64,000 bases of DNA from Spirosoma sordidisoli (lineage in GTDB: Bacteria > Bacteroidota > Bacteroidia > Cytophagales > Spirosomataceae), in contig NZ_SBLB01000009.1 in the NCBI RefSeq assembly GCF_004138325.1, forward strand, positions 124,001 through 188,000. The letters run 5' to 3'. This document shows, one piece after another, positions 56,287-64,000 of the stretch (positions within the stretch are counted from its first letter, which is position 1; every line of letters begins with the position of its first letter). The notes under the pieces are model-generated. The model was not told the origin of the DNA and did no database searches. It saw only the letters and a program-made list of their open reading frames with translations. Made by a program: the position numbers and the translations under genes.

Positions 56287-57381
56287 TTATTTCACCAGCA
56301 TGATATCATCGAAATAGAAGGTCTCATCCTGCTTGTCGGGGCCTTTGATGCGGAAGCCTACCTGCTTCAGCGTTTTGCCGGGCAGCCAGAAATCCATGTC
56401 CGACAGTTTGATTTTGAAGTAGTTCCAGACGCCCGCCTTCACATCAATCCGGTTGGCTTCGTTCGTATCGCCGAAGCCCCCTTTGCTGGCGTCGGTGGTT
56501 ACATAGAGCGAATAGTCGGCCGAAGCGCCTTTGATCCAGCCCGTTATGTAGGTATAGTCGGCCGAATAGTTGATAGCCGACGACGACCAGTTGGCGAAGG
56601 CGATCAGGTGCCAGTTGCCTTTCTGGTACGTTTTGGCCGCCGATGCGGTACCCGACATAAACTCCTTGGTCGAGACTACCCCGGCATCGCCCCAGGAGCC
56701 ATCCTGGAAACCAGTTCCGTACGAATCCACGAAAATCTGGTACGCCTTATCGACGTTTACAAACTCCTGCTTGGTCCGGATGCGCCCCGTTGCGTTGGTG
56801 ATGCTCAGCGTTCCCCGGGTCAGGCTCGACGCGGGCATCTGTACGACCAGCTTTTTCTTTTCTTTCGATACGATCGTGGCAGCATCCGAAATTCCTTTCA
56901 CCGAATCAGCCACCGCCACCGCCGTTACATCGTCCAGGTTATTGCCGTTGATCGTGATGACGGTGCCCTTGGTGAAGTTGTAGTTCGACACATCCGTAAC
57001 CGACGGGAAGGCCAGCACTTTGAACGGAACCGACACTGTCTGGCCCGCGCTGTTGGTGAACGTAATGTTCTGCATACCCCCCGAAGCCTCGGTGGGCACC
57101 CGGAAAATAAGCGACTCGGCCGTGTTCAGCGTCGTTTGGAAACCCGCCGGCACGTTTTGTTTCTCGAACACCACCGACCGGATGTCGCCCAGGCCGGTAC
57201 CGATGAGCGTTACGACCGAACCGCTGGCGGCTGAGTCGGGCATGATCTTGGTGGCGACGGGAGTACCGGGACTAATCTGCGGACGGCCGTCGGTATCTTT
57301 TTCGCAGGCACTGAGCGAGGCCCCGGCCAATACGGTCAGGATCGACAGTCCGGCCAGGTAATTTATACGATATGGTTTCAT
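56287..57381 (-). CDS. IPT/TIG-domain surface glycan-binding lipoprotein candidate
   Basis: 364 residues. Lipobox GASLSAC with lipidated Cys about 26. Two IPT/TIG Ig-like domains (about 45-125, DSAASGSVVTLIGTGLGDI; about 127-210, NFTKGTVITINGNNLDDV) precede a C-terminal beta-sandwich (about 215-364) with aromatic residues (GNWHLIAFANWSSS) ending FRIKGPDKQDETFYFDDIML. This is the SusE/SGBP-like arrangement found after SusD in many PULs, where Ig-like domains lift a glycan-binding domain off the membrane. It lies 73 bases after SusD and before the GH26 gene. Binding of mannan is inferred only from position. Confidence 0.85.
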   Translation of the reverse strand: MKPYRINYLAGLSILTVLAGASLSACEKDTDGRPQISPGTPVATKIMPDSAASGSVVTLIGTGLGDIRSVVFEKQNVPAGFQTTLNTAESLIFRVPTEASGGMQNITFTNSAGQTVSVPFKVLAFPSVTDVSNYNFTKGTVITINGNNLDDVTAVAVADSVKGISDAATIVSKEKKKLVVQMPASSLTRGTLSITNATGRIRTKQEFVNVDKAYQIFVDSYGTGFQDGSWGDAGVVSTKEFMSGTASAAKTYQKGNWHLIAFANWSSSAINYSADYTYITGWIKGASADYSLYVTTDASKGGFGDTNEANRIDVKAGVWNYFKIKLSDMDFWLPGKTLKQVGFRIKGPDKQDETFYFDDIMLVK

Positions 57382-57454
57382 TGATTTTCCTGTTTAGTTG
57401 AACCCGGCTGGTCATTCAGGCTATACAGATGGCCAGCCAGGTTCGTCAGATGAC

Positions 57455-59029
57455 TCATTTGTAATACGGTACGGGCTCTTTTCCCAGCTCGGGGTCCTGC
57501 ACGATTTCACCCGCGGGTATCGGCAGAAACATCTTGTCTGCGGTGAAATTGCTGACGTAGGTCGGGTTGGTAGTTGTTCCCCGGTTTTGTTTCTCGATGA
57601 TGGCTTTTGCCTTCGTAAAGCCCTGCCGCTGAATATCGTACCAGTAGTCGCCTTCGAAGGCAAACTCGACCCGGCGCTCGTGCATGATGTCGTCCAGGGT
57701 GATCGATGTGCGGGGGGTCAGCCCAGCCCGGCTTCTTACCCGGTTGATAGCCTCCAGCGCTTTGGCATCCGAGGTCGAGGCATTGCTGCCCAGAATAGCT
57801 TCGGCATAGATCAGCAGAATATCGGCATAGCGCAGCAGCACTACATTGTTGCCCGAGTTTTGACCCAGGACCGGCTCACCGCCAAAACTCTTACCCGGCC
57901 CGGCGAAGTATTTGGTGATGTTAGACCGGGTTGGGCTCAGGCTACCGCCATCTTCGGTGGGCTGCAGGGTGTCATATTTGAACCCGTTGGCCATGAAGGC
58001 ATTGTATTTGGGGGCGTTGGCCCGCTGGGGTTTCCAGCTCGGGTTCGTCCAGCCGTGCTCCATGATAGACCAGCGCCGGCGGAGGTCTCCAAACTCATAC
58101 TCCTTCAGGATATCCAGTGAGGGCACATACATCTCCCAGGCATCAGCTTCGGAAGTGCGTAACGCACCGGCGCCCCGGTCGGGGTTTTTGATGTTACCCG
58201 TTCCCCAGGGGTCCTGCGCGAACTGGTGCTGGATGGAAAAGAGCGATTCGCTGTTGTTGTTCATGCTCATCTTGGTGAACATGCCGGTGTAGTCGCTCAC
58301 CAGGGTGTACTTGCCGGAGTTGATTACTTCCTCCGCCTTTGCTTTCGCGTTGGCGTAGTCTTTATTATAGAGGTATAGCTTCGACATCATGCCTTTAGCC
58401 ACATATTTGGTCAACCGGCCCGGTACGTCAGACTCGGGCAGACCTGCTTCGGCAGCCTGTAACTCTTCGAGAGCGAACCGCAGCACATCCTTTTGCAGAT
58501 AACGCGGAATGTTGAAGTTACCCGACAGCGCCGTAGCACCCGGATCCGTGATGATCGGAGCCGCTCCCCAGGTTCTGGCAATGTAGAAATAGAGGGTACC
58601 CCGGATGAAATGGCATTCGGCAATGGCCGGGTCGAGGTAGCTGGCGTCGCCACCGGCCGCTTTTTTCTCCTCGAACGTCTTGATCATTACGTTCGAGTAA
58701 CCGATAATCTTGTAAAACGCCCCCCAGGCCGCACCGATGCGCTCCGATGCCGACGATACCGAAAAGTTCAGGTACTCCGTGTCGGTATAGGTAAACATAT
58801 TCCCCGACATCACGTCGCCAATGGCATCCTGCGCCCGGCTTTCGTAGTTCCGCCAGGGCAGGCCACTGTAGAGCGTACTCGTAGCCGCCCGCACCTCCTC
58901 GGCATTGTTATAGTAGTTACCCGTTGTCGTGCCTGACAACGACGGGCGTTCGATGAAATCCTCTTTGCAGGCCGACAGCAACAGCGCCGGAACCAGCAGG
59001 GCATATATGGATTTGCGATTCAGTTTCAT
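57455..59029 (-). CDS. SusD/RagB family surface lipoprotein (pair C)
   Basis: 524 residues from the ATG at 59029; the longer frame upstream lacks a signal. Lipobox LLLSAC with Cys about 21. Unlike the SusD-like_2 proteins of pairs A and B, this is a canonical SusD/RagB: N-terminal TTTGNYYNNAEEVRAATSTL, central ECHFIRGTLYFYIARTWGAA, and the C-terminal block ERRVEFAFEGDYWYDIQRQG. It lies 91 bases after SusC and 73 before the TIG protein. Expected to bind mannan-derived oligosaccharides, given the GH26 gene in the same run. Confidence 0.95.
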   Translation of the reverse strand: MKLNRKSIYALLVPALLLSACKEDFIERPSLSGTTTGNYYNNAEEVRAATSTLYSGLPWRNYESRAQDAIGDVMSGNMFTYTDTEYLNFSVSSASERIGAAWGAFYKIIGYSNVMIKTFEEKKAAGGDASYLDPAIAECHFIRGTLYFYIARTWGAAPIITDPGATALSGNFNIPRYLQKDVLRFALEELQAAEAGLPESDVPGRLTKYVAKGMMSKLYLYNKDYANAKAKAEEVINSGKYTLVSDYTGMFTKMSMNNNSESLFSIQHQFAQDPWGTGNIKNPDRGAGALRTSEADAWEMYVPSLDILKEYEFGDLRRRWSIMEHGWTNPSWKPQRANAPKYNAFMANGFKYDTLQPTEDGGSLSPTRSNITKYFAGPGKSFGGEPVLGQNSGNNVVLLRYADILLIYAEAILGSNASTSDAKALEAINRVRSRAGLTPRTSITLDDIMHERRVEFAFEGDYWYDIQRQGFTKAKAIIEKQNRGTTTNPTYVSNFTADKMFLPIPAGEIVQDPELGKEPVPYYK

Positions 59030-59120
59030 ATTTTTTCTATGGAGTGATTGAGTGAATGTGCAATTGAGTACCAGGCCGGTAGATGAGTTCTGGTCGCTCA
59101 AGCATGCATTCACTCAATGA

Positions 59121-62100
59121 TTAGAATTGCAGGTTGGCGCCAACGGTGAAGGTGCGGGGGTTCGGGTAGTGGCCCGTGTCGACGTTCATCAGTTTGATGC
59201 TGTTGTTGAAAGCCCCGATTTCCGGATCATAACCCGAGTAGTTGGTGAACGTCTTCAGGTTCTGGATCGACCCGTACACGCGCAGGTTCTGGATCTTCAC
59301 CCGGTTCAGCAGCGTTTTCGGCAGGCGGTATCCCAGGGTAATATTCTGAATGCGGGCGTACGAGGCATCCTCAACATACCGGTCCGACATGGCCGTGTTG
59401 TTCTTGTTGGTCGTCGTGAAGCGGGGCAGGGCGCCATCCGTATTCGACTCCGTGTAGCGGTCCACGACCGTGCGCATCTGGTTGGTATAGGCATTGCTTA
59501 GCCCTTCCAGCTGCCAGCGCAGGAAGTTGAAGGCCTTAGCCCCCTGACTACCTTGCAGGAACAGCGAGAAATCGAAATCGCCGTAGTTCAGCGAGTTGGT
59601 CAGACCCCAGCTGAACTTGGGCAGCGGACTACCGATAAAGGTGTAATCCTGCGCGTCGATCTTTTTGTCGCCGTTGATGTCCTTGTACCGGATATCACCG
59701 AGCCAGGTTTCGGTTTCGTTTACCTTGTAGCCAAACTGGGGCAGGCTCTGATCCAGCTCAGCCTGGGTGCGGTACAGACCATCCGTTACCAGTCCCCAGA
59801 ACGAACCCACCGGCCGACCGGGGGTAGTGTGGGTAATGAGGTAGTTGTTGTAATACACCTTACCATCAAGGGCCGAAGCGGCACTGGCCGCGCGGTCGTA
59901 GCTGTTGGTGAACTGCGTCAGCACCGCATTGGTCCGCCAGGTGAAGTTGCCCCGTTTGATGTTTGTGGTCGTGATGCCGACGTCGATACCGGTGTTGGTC
60001 ATCTGACCGGCGTTCCCCAGCGGTGCTTTCAGATCGTCCCACTGATCGCCCACACCAATCAGGTTCGGGCCGGTCAGGAAGATGATCATGTCCGACGTTA
60101 CTTTCTTATACACATCGATGGTAGCGTCGATCCGGCCGTTGAAGAAGCCCAGGTCGACCCCGGCGTTGGTCGTTCTGACCGACTCCCACTTCAGGTTCGG
60201 GTTCGGAATCCCGTTGATCATGTTCGATGAACCAAACCCAACCGGGCCCGAGAAGAACTGAACGGCACCCACGTAGGCCGGGTTAGGCGCACCACCCGGG
60301 AAGTTCTGGTTACCGACCATCCCGTAGCCCACCCGCAGCTTGGTATAGCTCAGCACGTTGGCAATGGCCCCTTTCATGAATTTCTCGTTCGAGACCGTCC
60401 AGCCAGCCGATACCCCGGGAAAGTAGCCCCAGCGGTTGTTGGGACCAAAGTTCGACGATCCGTCGGCCCGGAAACTGGCAGCCAGCGAGTACTTGTCGTC
60501 GTAGGTATAGTTGGCGCGCGCGAAGTACGACTCCATGGCCCACTGGCCTTTGCCGCCATTCAGGCCCCAGGTCGTCTGGTCAGCACTGCCGGTGCTCAGG
60601 TCAAAAATGTTAGCCTGCAGGTCGACCTTCGTACCCGAGATGCTCTGGTAATAGGAGTTTTGCGCCTGGTGACCCAGCGTGGCCTGAATACCATGCTTCT
60701 TCACGTACTTATTATACGACAGGTAGTTGGTCAGCGACCAGTAGTAACTGTCTGAACGCGAGTCGATCAGCTTACTCCGGAAGGAGGTACTACCTACATT
60801 GCCGGCTTTCTGAAAAGCGACGTTGTTATCCTGACCCAGCGAATACGACAGTTCGTTGCGGAACGATATATCCTTCAGCAGCTGAAATTCAGCGTAGAGA
60901 CTTCCGAAGATGTTATTGGTCGTTTTGGTATTGCCGCGGTACTGGCTGTTGCCGACCAGATTAGAGCCGTAGTACTGCACACCGCCCACCGTTTGACCGC
61001 CACCCCATGTTCCATCGAGGTTTTTTACCGGCGTCAGCGGGCTGGTCGACGCGCCCCACCAGATGGTCCCTTCGGCTGCATCGGCCAGCGATACGTTCTG
61101 GATACTGCGGGATACGTTGGCGCTCAGACCCACTTTTACCCACGTTTTCAGCTGGCTGTCGAGGCTGAACCGGGAGGCATAGCGCTTGAAGTCAGACCCC
61201 AGCAGTATACCCTTGTTGTCGAAGTAGTTCAGCGACAGGTAATAGGTCGTCTTGTCGCGGCCACCCGAAAAGCTCAGCTGGTGGTTGTTGATGGTTCCGC
61301 GCTGGAACATCGCTTCCTGCCAGTCGGTACCGGGTCCGAGAAGGTCTGGGTTTTTGAACTCATCAGCCACCGGGTTGCCGATGATGGGGAGTACCTCGTT
61401 CTGGTAGCGGGCAAAATCGCGCAGGTCCATCAGGTCGAGACGCCGGGCTACTTCAGAAACCCCCGTATACATCTCATAATTGATCTTGCCTTCGCCCTGC
61501 TTCCCTTTTTTGGTGGTGACCAGAATTACCCCGTTAGCCGCCTGCGACCCGTAAATAGCCTGGGCCGAGGCATCTTTGAGGACGTCGATGGACTCGATAT
61601 CGTTGGGGTTCAGCATGGCCATGACGCTATTACCCGTCTGGCCGTCGCCCCCACCCAAACCGGCATAGCCCGAGCTGGACGAGGTGTTGCCACCGATGAA
61701 GGGAACCCCGTCGATGACGAACAGCGGGTCGTTGCTGTTGATGGAGGTAACCCCCCGAACTTTTACGGATACGCCCCCACCCGGCTGACCACCGTTGCTG
61801 GTTACGGTAACCCCGGCCGCTTTACCCTGCAGGAGCTGATCGACTCCGGCCGCCGGAATATCTTTCAGATCGGCCGCTTTCACCGTCGTGATCGAGGAGG
61901 TTACGTCCGACCGTTTGGCCGTACCGTAACCGATGACTACCACTTCGTCGAGCGACTGATCGCCGGTTTGGAGGGTGATGTTGAGCGTGGTGCGGGTGCC
62001 TACCTCTACCTCCTGCGTTTTCATGCCGATGAACGAAATCACCAGCACCTTGCTACCCGAAGGCATGTTGAGCGAAAACGCCCCATTGATATCCGTCGTG

Positions 62101-62348
62101 GTCCCGATCTGGGTGCCTTTCACGGAGACGGTGGCGCCCGGCAAACCGTTCCCTTTTTCGTCGGAGACGGTGCCTTTGATCAGCGCTTTAGCATCGGAAG
62201 GAACTCCGGTACTCGGTTTAGCAGCGCCTGGTGTGGCCATCGCTACCCGATTATTGCCGGGAGCCGGGCTCGCAACGGTTCGTTGCTGAGCACTGACCGG
62301 CAGCCAGCTGCTCAACAGGACGAAGCCAGAAAGCACATGTTTAATCAT
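59121..62348 (-). CDS. SusC/RagA-family TonB-linked outer-membrane protein (pair C)
   Basis: 1075 residues from the ATG at 62348 (an upstream TTG is not used). Signal peptide about 1-21 (LPVSAQ), then an unusual Ala/Pro/Ser-rich linker of about 40 residues before the carboxypeptidase-regulatory-like domain (ALIKGTVSDEKGNGLPGATV). TonB box LDEVVVIGYGTAKRSD, the classic form. Plug with DQLLQGKAAGVTVTSNGG and DPLFVIDGVPFIGG; DASAQAIYGSQAANGVILVT leads into the barrel, which ends RTFTVGANLQF. It is the presumed importer of the mannan locus, 93 bases after the sensor kinase. Confidence 0.95.
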   Translation of the reverse strand: MIKHVLSGFVLLSSWLPVSAQQRTVASPAPGNNRVAMATPGAAKPSTGVPSDAKALIKGTVSDEKGNGLPGATVSVKGTQIGTTTDINGAFSLNMPSGSKVLVISFIGMKTQEVEVGTRTTLNITLQTGDQSLDEVVVIGYGTAKRSDVTSSITTVKAADLKDIPAAGVDQLLQGKAAGVTVTSNGGQPGGGVSVKVRGVTSINSNDPLFVIDGVPFIGGNTSSSSGYAGLGGGDGQTGNSVMAMLNPNDIESIDVLKDASAQAIYGSQAANGVILVTTKKGKQGEGKINYEMYTGVSEVARRLDLMDLRDFARYQNEVLPIIGNPVADEFKNPDLLGPGTDWQEAMFQRGTINNHQLSFSGGRDKTTYYLSLNYFDNKGILLGSDFKRYASRFSLDSQLKTWVKVGLSANVSRSIQNVSLADAAEGTIWWGASTSPLTPVKNLDGTWGGGQTVGGVQYYGSNLVGNSQYRGNTKTTNNIFGSLYAEFQLLKDISFRNELSYSLGQDNNVAFQKAGNVGSTSFRSKLIDSRSDSYYWSLTNYLSYNKYVKKHGIQATLGHQAQNSYYQSISGTKVDLQANIFDLSTGSADQTTWGLNGGKGQWAMESYFARANYTYDDKYSLAASFRADGSSNFGPNNRWGYFPGVSAGWTVSNEKFMKGAIANVLSYTKLRVGYGMVGNQNFPGGAPNPAYVGAVQFFSGPVGFGSSNMINGIPNPNLKWESVRTTNAGVDLGFFNGRIDATIDVYKKVTSDMIIFLTGPNLIGVGDQWDDLKAPLGNAGQMTNTGIDVGITTTNIKRGNFTWRTNAVLTQFTNSYDRAASAASALDGKVYYNNYLITHTTPGRPVGSFWGLVTDGLYRTQAELDQSLPQFGYKVNETETWLGDIRYKDINGDKKIDAQDYTFIGSPLPKFSWGLTNSLNYGDFDFSLFLQGSQGAKAFNFLRWQLEGLSNAYTNQMRTVVDRYTESNTDGALPRFTTTNKNNTAMSDRYVEDASYARIQNITLGYRLPKTLLNRVKIQNLRVYGSIQNLKTFTNYSGYDPEIGAFNNSIKLMNVDTGHYPNPRTFTVGANLQF

Positions 62349-62441
62349 AGGAGAAAGAATCAATTGTTACAGTAAGACAATAGAGGTAATAGGAAATTGA
62401 GGGTATAATTGCTCGCTCAGCTGTTCATCAGCCTGGGTAGA

Positions 62442-64000
62442 TCAGATATTGACGGGTGTGCCTGGCCTGACCAGTTTGTGCATGGGTAGCGAGATCATGA
62501 CCGACGTACCCCGATCGGGTTCGCTCTGCCACATGACCTGCCCACCGAGATAATCTATGCGGGAGCGGATGTTGGCCATCCCGTTGCCTGTCGACGTTTT
62601 TTCGGGAAAATGGCCGCCCAGCCCGTCGTCATCGACGCTGATCAGCAGGGTTTCGTCGTTGGCCATAATCTGCACCGTAATAGACTGGGCCTGCGCGTGT
62701 TTGAGCGCGTTGTTGAGCAACTCCTGAAGCACCCGGAAAAGCATCACCGAAGCTTCGTCGCCCAGGGGTGGTAAGTCGCCGTAATGCTCAATGAACAGCT
62801 TTGTTTCGTTGACCAGATTCAGTTTCTGGATCAGATCCTCAACGGCGGGTACCAGCCCGAATGTCGACAGGGCGTAGGGCCGCAAGTCATTGGATATCAG
62901 ACGAGTTTCGGTACAGGCTTCGTCCAGAAACTGGTTGAGCGGGTCTTTCACCGAGCATGGCAGCTGTTCCTGATGGGCTTCGACAAACAGTTTGATCCGC
63001 GACAGCTGAATGCCAAGCCCATCGTGCAGGTCGCGGGCAATACGGCTCCGCTCACTTTCCTGCCCTTCGATCATGGCCTGCAACGACTTTAGCTCAAGCT
63101 GACGGATCTGCTGCTGGGCAATAACCGCCTGCTGATGCGCAATCAGCTTTTGCTGCCGCCGAAGAAAAACCAGCGCCACCACGCCCAGTACGCTGATAAT
63201 CAGGACGGCTATCAGCCCCGAGTTGAGCATCTGCTGGTGGCGGCTTTTTTCTTCAGCCAGCTGTTTCTCAACGGCCAGGGTTTTGATCTGGCTATCCAGC
63301 TCCTGCAGCCGAATACTTTTGGTTTGTTCGGACTGGTAAAACTGATCGGCAAAATCGAGCGACAGCAGGATTTCGTCATAGGCCCGTTTGTGATTGCCCA
63401 TGCTGGCATAGCTGTAGGCCGAGTGTTTGGCCAGTTCACGCAGCATCCCCACGTTGTTTTCGGCTCTGGCCAGCGCCTGCGATTTGCGGTACTCGTCCAG
63501 CGCAGCCTGGGGGTGGTTCCGGAACTGCTCCACGATGCCCAGATAAAAGTGGTTCAGGGCAATGAGCCAGTTCACCCGTACCTGTTTGGAAAGCGCCAGG
63601 CTCCGGCTGGCAAAAAAGTAAGCCGAGTCGGGTTGCTTGACGCGCGAATAGGTATTAGCCAGCAGGTTCTGCGCAAACGCCTGAAAATAAAGCTCTTTGT
63701 GCTCAGCACTGATGCGTTCTACCGCTCGTAGCTCGGTGAGCAGCGTGGGCGGTACTGGATTCCGTTTCTGATCGATATTGGCCAGATCCAGGCGACATTC
63801 AATGATTTTTGGCACATTTTTAACCCGCACAAAAAACTGCAACGCCTTTCTGAGGTACTGCTCGGCAGACGCCTGCATGAAGAAATCGTGAGTATAATAA
63901 TCGCCGATGACAATGTGCTCGTTGTAATAGCCGGCTGAATCGCCCGCCAGACTGTAGTACTTCATCCCATTGAAGTAAGCTTCCATGGTGTACTTGTTGT
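62442..64000 (-). CDS. TPR-containing sensor histidine kinase (N-terminus off window)
   Basis: The frame is open to the right edge; the first ATG seen (63986) lies inside a repeat region (NKYTMEAYFNGMKYYSLAGD) and is not regarded as the start. Numbering from that ATG: TPR-like helical repeats about 1-215, a coiled segment, a membrane helix about 256-275 (LNSGLIAVLIISVLGVVALV), a coiled coil, then HisKA_3 with His321 in ARDLHDGLG. A HATPase_c domain follows with N-box LQELLNNALKHAQA and G motifs DDDGLGG and GNGMANIRSR. This is a NarL/DesK-type kinase with periplasmic or extracytoplasmic TPRs. No response regulator is in the window. Position before SusC suggests control of the mannan locus. Confidence 0.9.
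   Translation of the reverse strand, partial: NKYTMEAYFNGMKYYSLAGDSAGYYNEHIVIGDYYTHDFFMQASAEQYLRKALQFFVRVKNVPKIIECRLDLANIDQKRNPVPPTLLTELRAVERISAEHKELYFQAFAQNLLANTYSRVKQPDSAYFFASRSLALSKQVRVNWLIALNHFYLGIVEQFRNHPQAALDEYRKSQALARAENNVGMLRELAKHSAYSYASMGNHKRAYDEILLSLDFADQFYQSEQTKSIRLQELDSQIKTLAVEKQLAEEKSRHQQMLNSGLIAVLIISVLGVVALVFLRRQQKLIAHQQAVIAQQQIRQLELKSLQAMIEGQESERSRIARDLHDGLGIQLSRIKLFVEAHQEQLPCSVKDPLNQFLDEACTETRLISNDLRPYALSTFGLVPAVEDLIQKLNLVNETKLFIEHYGDLPPLGDEASVMLFRVLQELLNNALKHAQAQSITVQIMANDETLLISVDDDGLGGHFPEKTSTGNGMANIRSRIDYLGGQVMWQSEPDRGTSVMISLPMHKLVRPGTPVNI

Noticed and set aside
60993-62375. 460-codon plus-strand open frame
   Set aside because: Antisense to the N-terminal half of SusC pair C; no domain, and it runs over the SusC start region.

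Overview
The window looks like a chromosomal segment of a Bacteroidota bacterium, most likely Cytophagales (Spirosoma-like). The grounds are three SusC/SusD outer-membrane pairs, a type IX secretion (T9SS) C-terminal sorting domain, Bacteroidetes-type -7 elements (TAnnTTTG), weak ribosome binding sites, a ROK regulator inside a glycosidase cluster, and a dispersed intergenic repeat with a CCCCCTAAAGGGGG-type core. Genus is an inference from gene style; no rRNA or marker gene is present.

Left part (1-16.1 kb): a partial VPS10/BNR propeller protein (minus) diverges from a stand-alone TonB-dependent receptor (plus). Next comes a plus-strand operon of SusC, SusD-like lipoprotein, a second VPS10/BNR propeller protein and a TolB-propeller/amidohydrolase fusion. 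This looks like a transport-plus-processing unit of unknown substrate, possibly peptide-like.

Middle part (16.1-23.3 kb): a mixed region with a frameshifted, 5'-truncated DUF4198-type pseudogene bordered by a fragment of a dispersed repeat, a DUF808 membrane protein, an SDR oxidoreductase, an NAD-dependent epimerase, an alpha/beta hydrolase and a lone tyrosine recombinase.

Right part (23.4-64 kb): about 40 kb entirely on the minus strand, rich in polysaccharide-utilisation genes. In transcription order from the right edge: a TPR sensor histidine kinase (N-terminus off the window), SusC, SusD, an IPT/TIG surface lipoprotein, a T9SS-exported CBM-GH26 mannanase and a large alpha/beta-hydrolase esterase/peptidase. 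Together these read as a mannan locus. Then come a SusC/SusD pair followed by a VCBS/ASPIC propeller protein directly abutting a vanadium-haloperoxidase-like protein, which is a different kind of module. After that are a ROK regulator overlapping a GH92 mannosidase, then GH29, GH2, an intergenic repeat cluster, GH9, a sialate-O-acetylesterase-type SGNH esterase, a second GH26, an aldo/keto reductase, a GH78 rhamnosidase-like enzyme and KduI. The enzyme set suggests acetylated glucomannan plus fucosylated/mannosylated glycans, with uronate and rhamnose handling at the end.

Start sites were moved inward from the longest open frame wherever the upstream start was TTG/GTG or where an internal ATG gives a clean signal peptide. 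No tRNA, rRNA, CRISPR array or intact insertion sequence was seen.
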